A program made the position numbers and the translations under genes. Below are positions 63,987 to 64,000 of a stretch of DNA of 64,000 bases, piece by piece. Each line of letters opens with the position of its first letter. Positions within the stretch are counted from its first letter, which is position 1. The DNA comes from Bacteroidota bacterium (lineage in GTDB: Bacteria > Bacteroidota > Bacteroidia > Chitinophagales > Chitinophagaceae): the NCBI GenBank assembly GCA_023386555.1, contig JAEWJK010000017.1:73903-137902 (forward strand). Reading direction: 5' to 3'. A model generated the notes under the pieces. It did not search any database, was not told the origin of the DNA, and worked only from the letters and a program-made list of their open reading frames with translations.

Positions 63987-64000
63987 AGATGTGATACAGC

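Overview
The window looks like chromosomal DNA of a Bacteroidota bacterium, most likely family Chitinophagaceae. Supporting signs are the moderately AT-rich base composition, a type IX secretion (T9SS) sorting domain on a subtilase, TAnnTTTG-type promoters, DUF3667 and ligase-associated helicase genes, separate nuoC and nuoD, and many lipoproteins. No species call is possible from the sequence alone. All identities rest on motifs read by eye; no database search was run.

Layout. 0-4.1 kb: part of a complex I operon on the minus strand, nuoA-B-C-D-H, with no nuoEFG between D and H, followed by a four-helix-bundle gene. 4.4-7 kb: small hypothetical genes next to tRNA-Ala; a 13-bp copy of the tRNA 3' end lies 2 kb away, as if a small island had inserted there. 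7-13.7 kb: TM2, DUF2752, a ligase-associated DEXH helicase overlapping a yeast-like cytosine deaminase, a VanZ-like protein and a di-haem cytochrome. 14-20.6 kb: MFS transporter, an operon of M14 peptidase, outer-membrane protein and DUF2306 protein, and an OmpR/histidine kinase pair. 20.7-27.8 kb: rpsT, the 2-oxoglutarate dehydrogenase genes sucA-sucB, a lipoprotein and an RsmB/F-like rRNA methyltransferase. 29.6-47.6 kb: T9SS subtilase, a sigma-54-type response regulator lacking its DNA-binding domain, lepB, cdd, a large outer-membrane protein with a gluzincin motif, tRNA-Gly and tRNA-Leu, DUF3667, mazG, an NtrY-like kinase and a PolX/PHP protein. 47.7-57.5 kb, visibly richer in G+C: secreted proteins, DinB, DUF3606, a TPR-CHAT protein and a FUSC-type membrane protein. 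57.7-62.7 kb: a single-chain MmeI-type restriction-modification protein, two orphan genes and an HNH endonuclease gene.

The most unusual part is repeat structure. The HNH gene at 62.2 kb lies among palindromes, a truncated 5' copy of itself and a non-coding repeat of about 310 bp that ends in a five-unit 11-bp tandem array. A second block at 27.8-29.6 kb carries broken pieces of the same HNH gene, the same palindromes and a second copy of the 310-bp repeat. I read this as one dispersed, HNH-linked element family with an intact member and deletion derivatives. Other dispersed families also occur: a 19-mer found three times, a small hairpin plus TTTGCG unit found five times, an AAGGGACTATGA element found three times, and SKLQTPNSKL-encoding mini-repeats that sit both between and inside genes.
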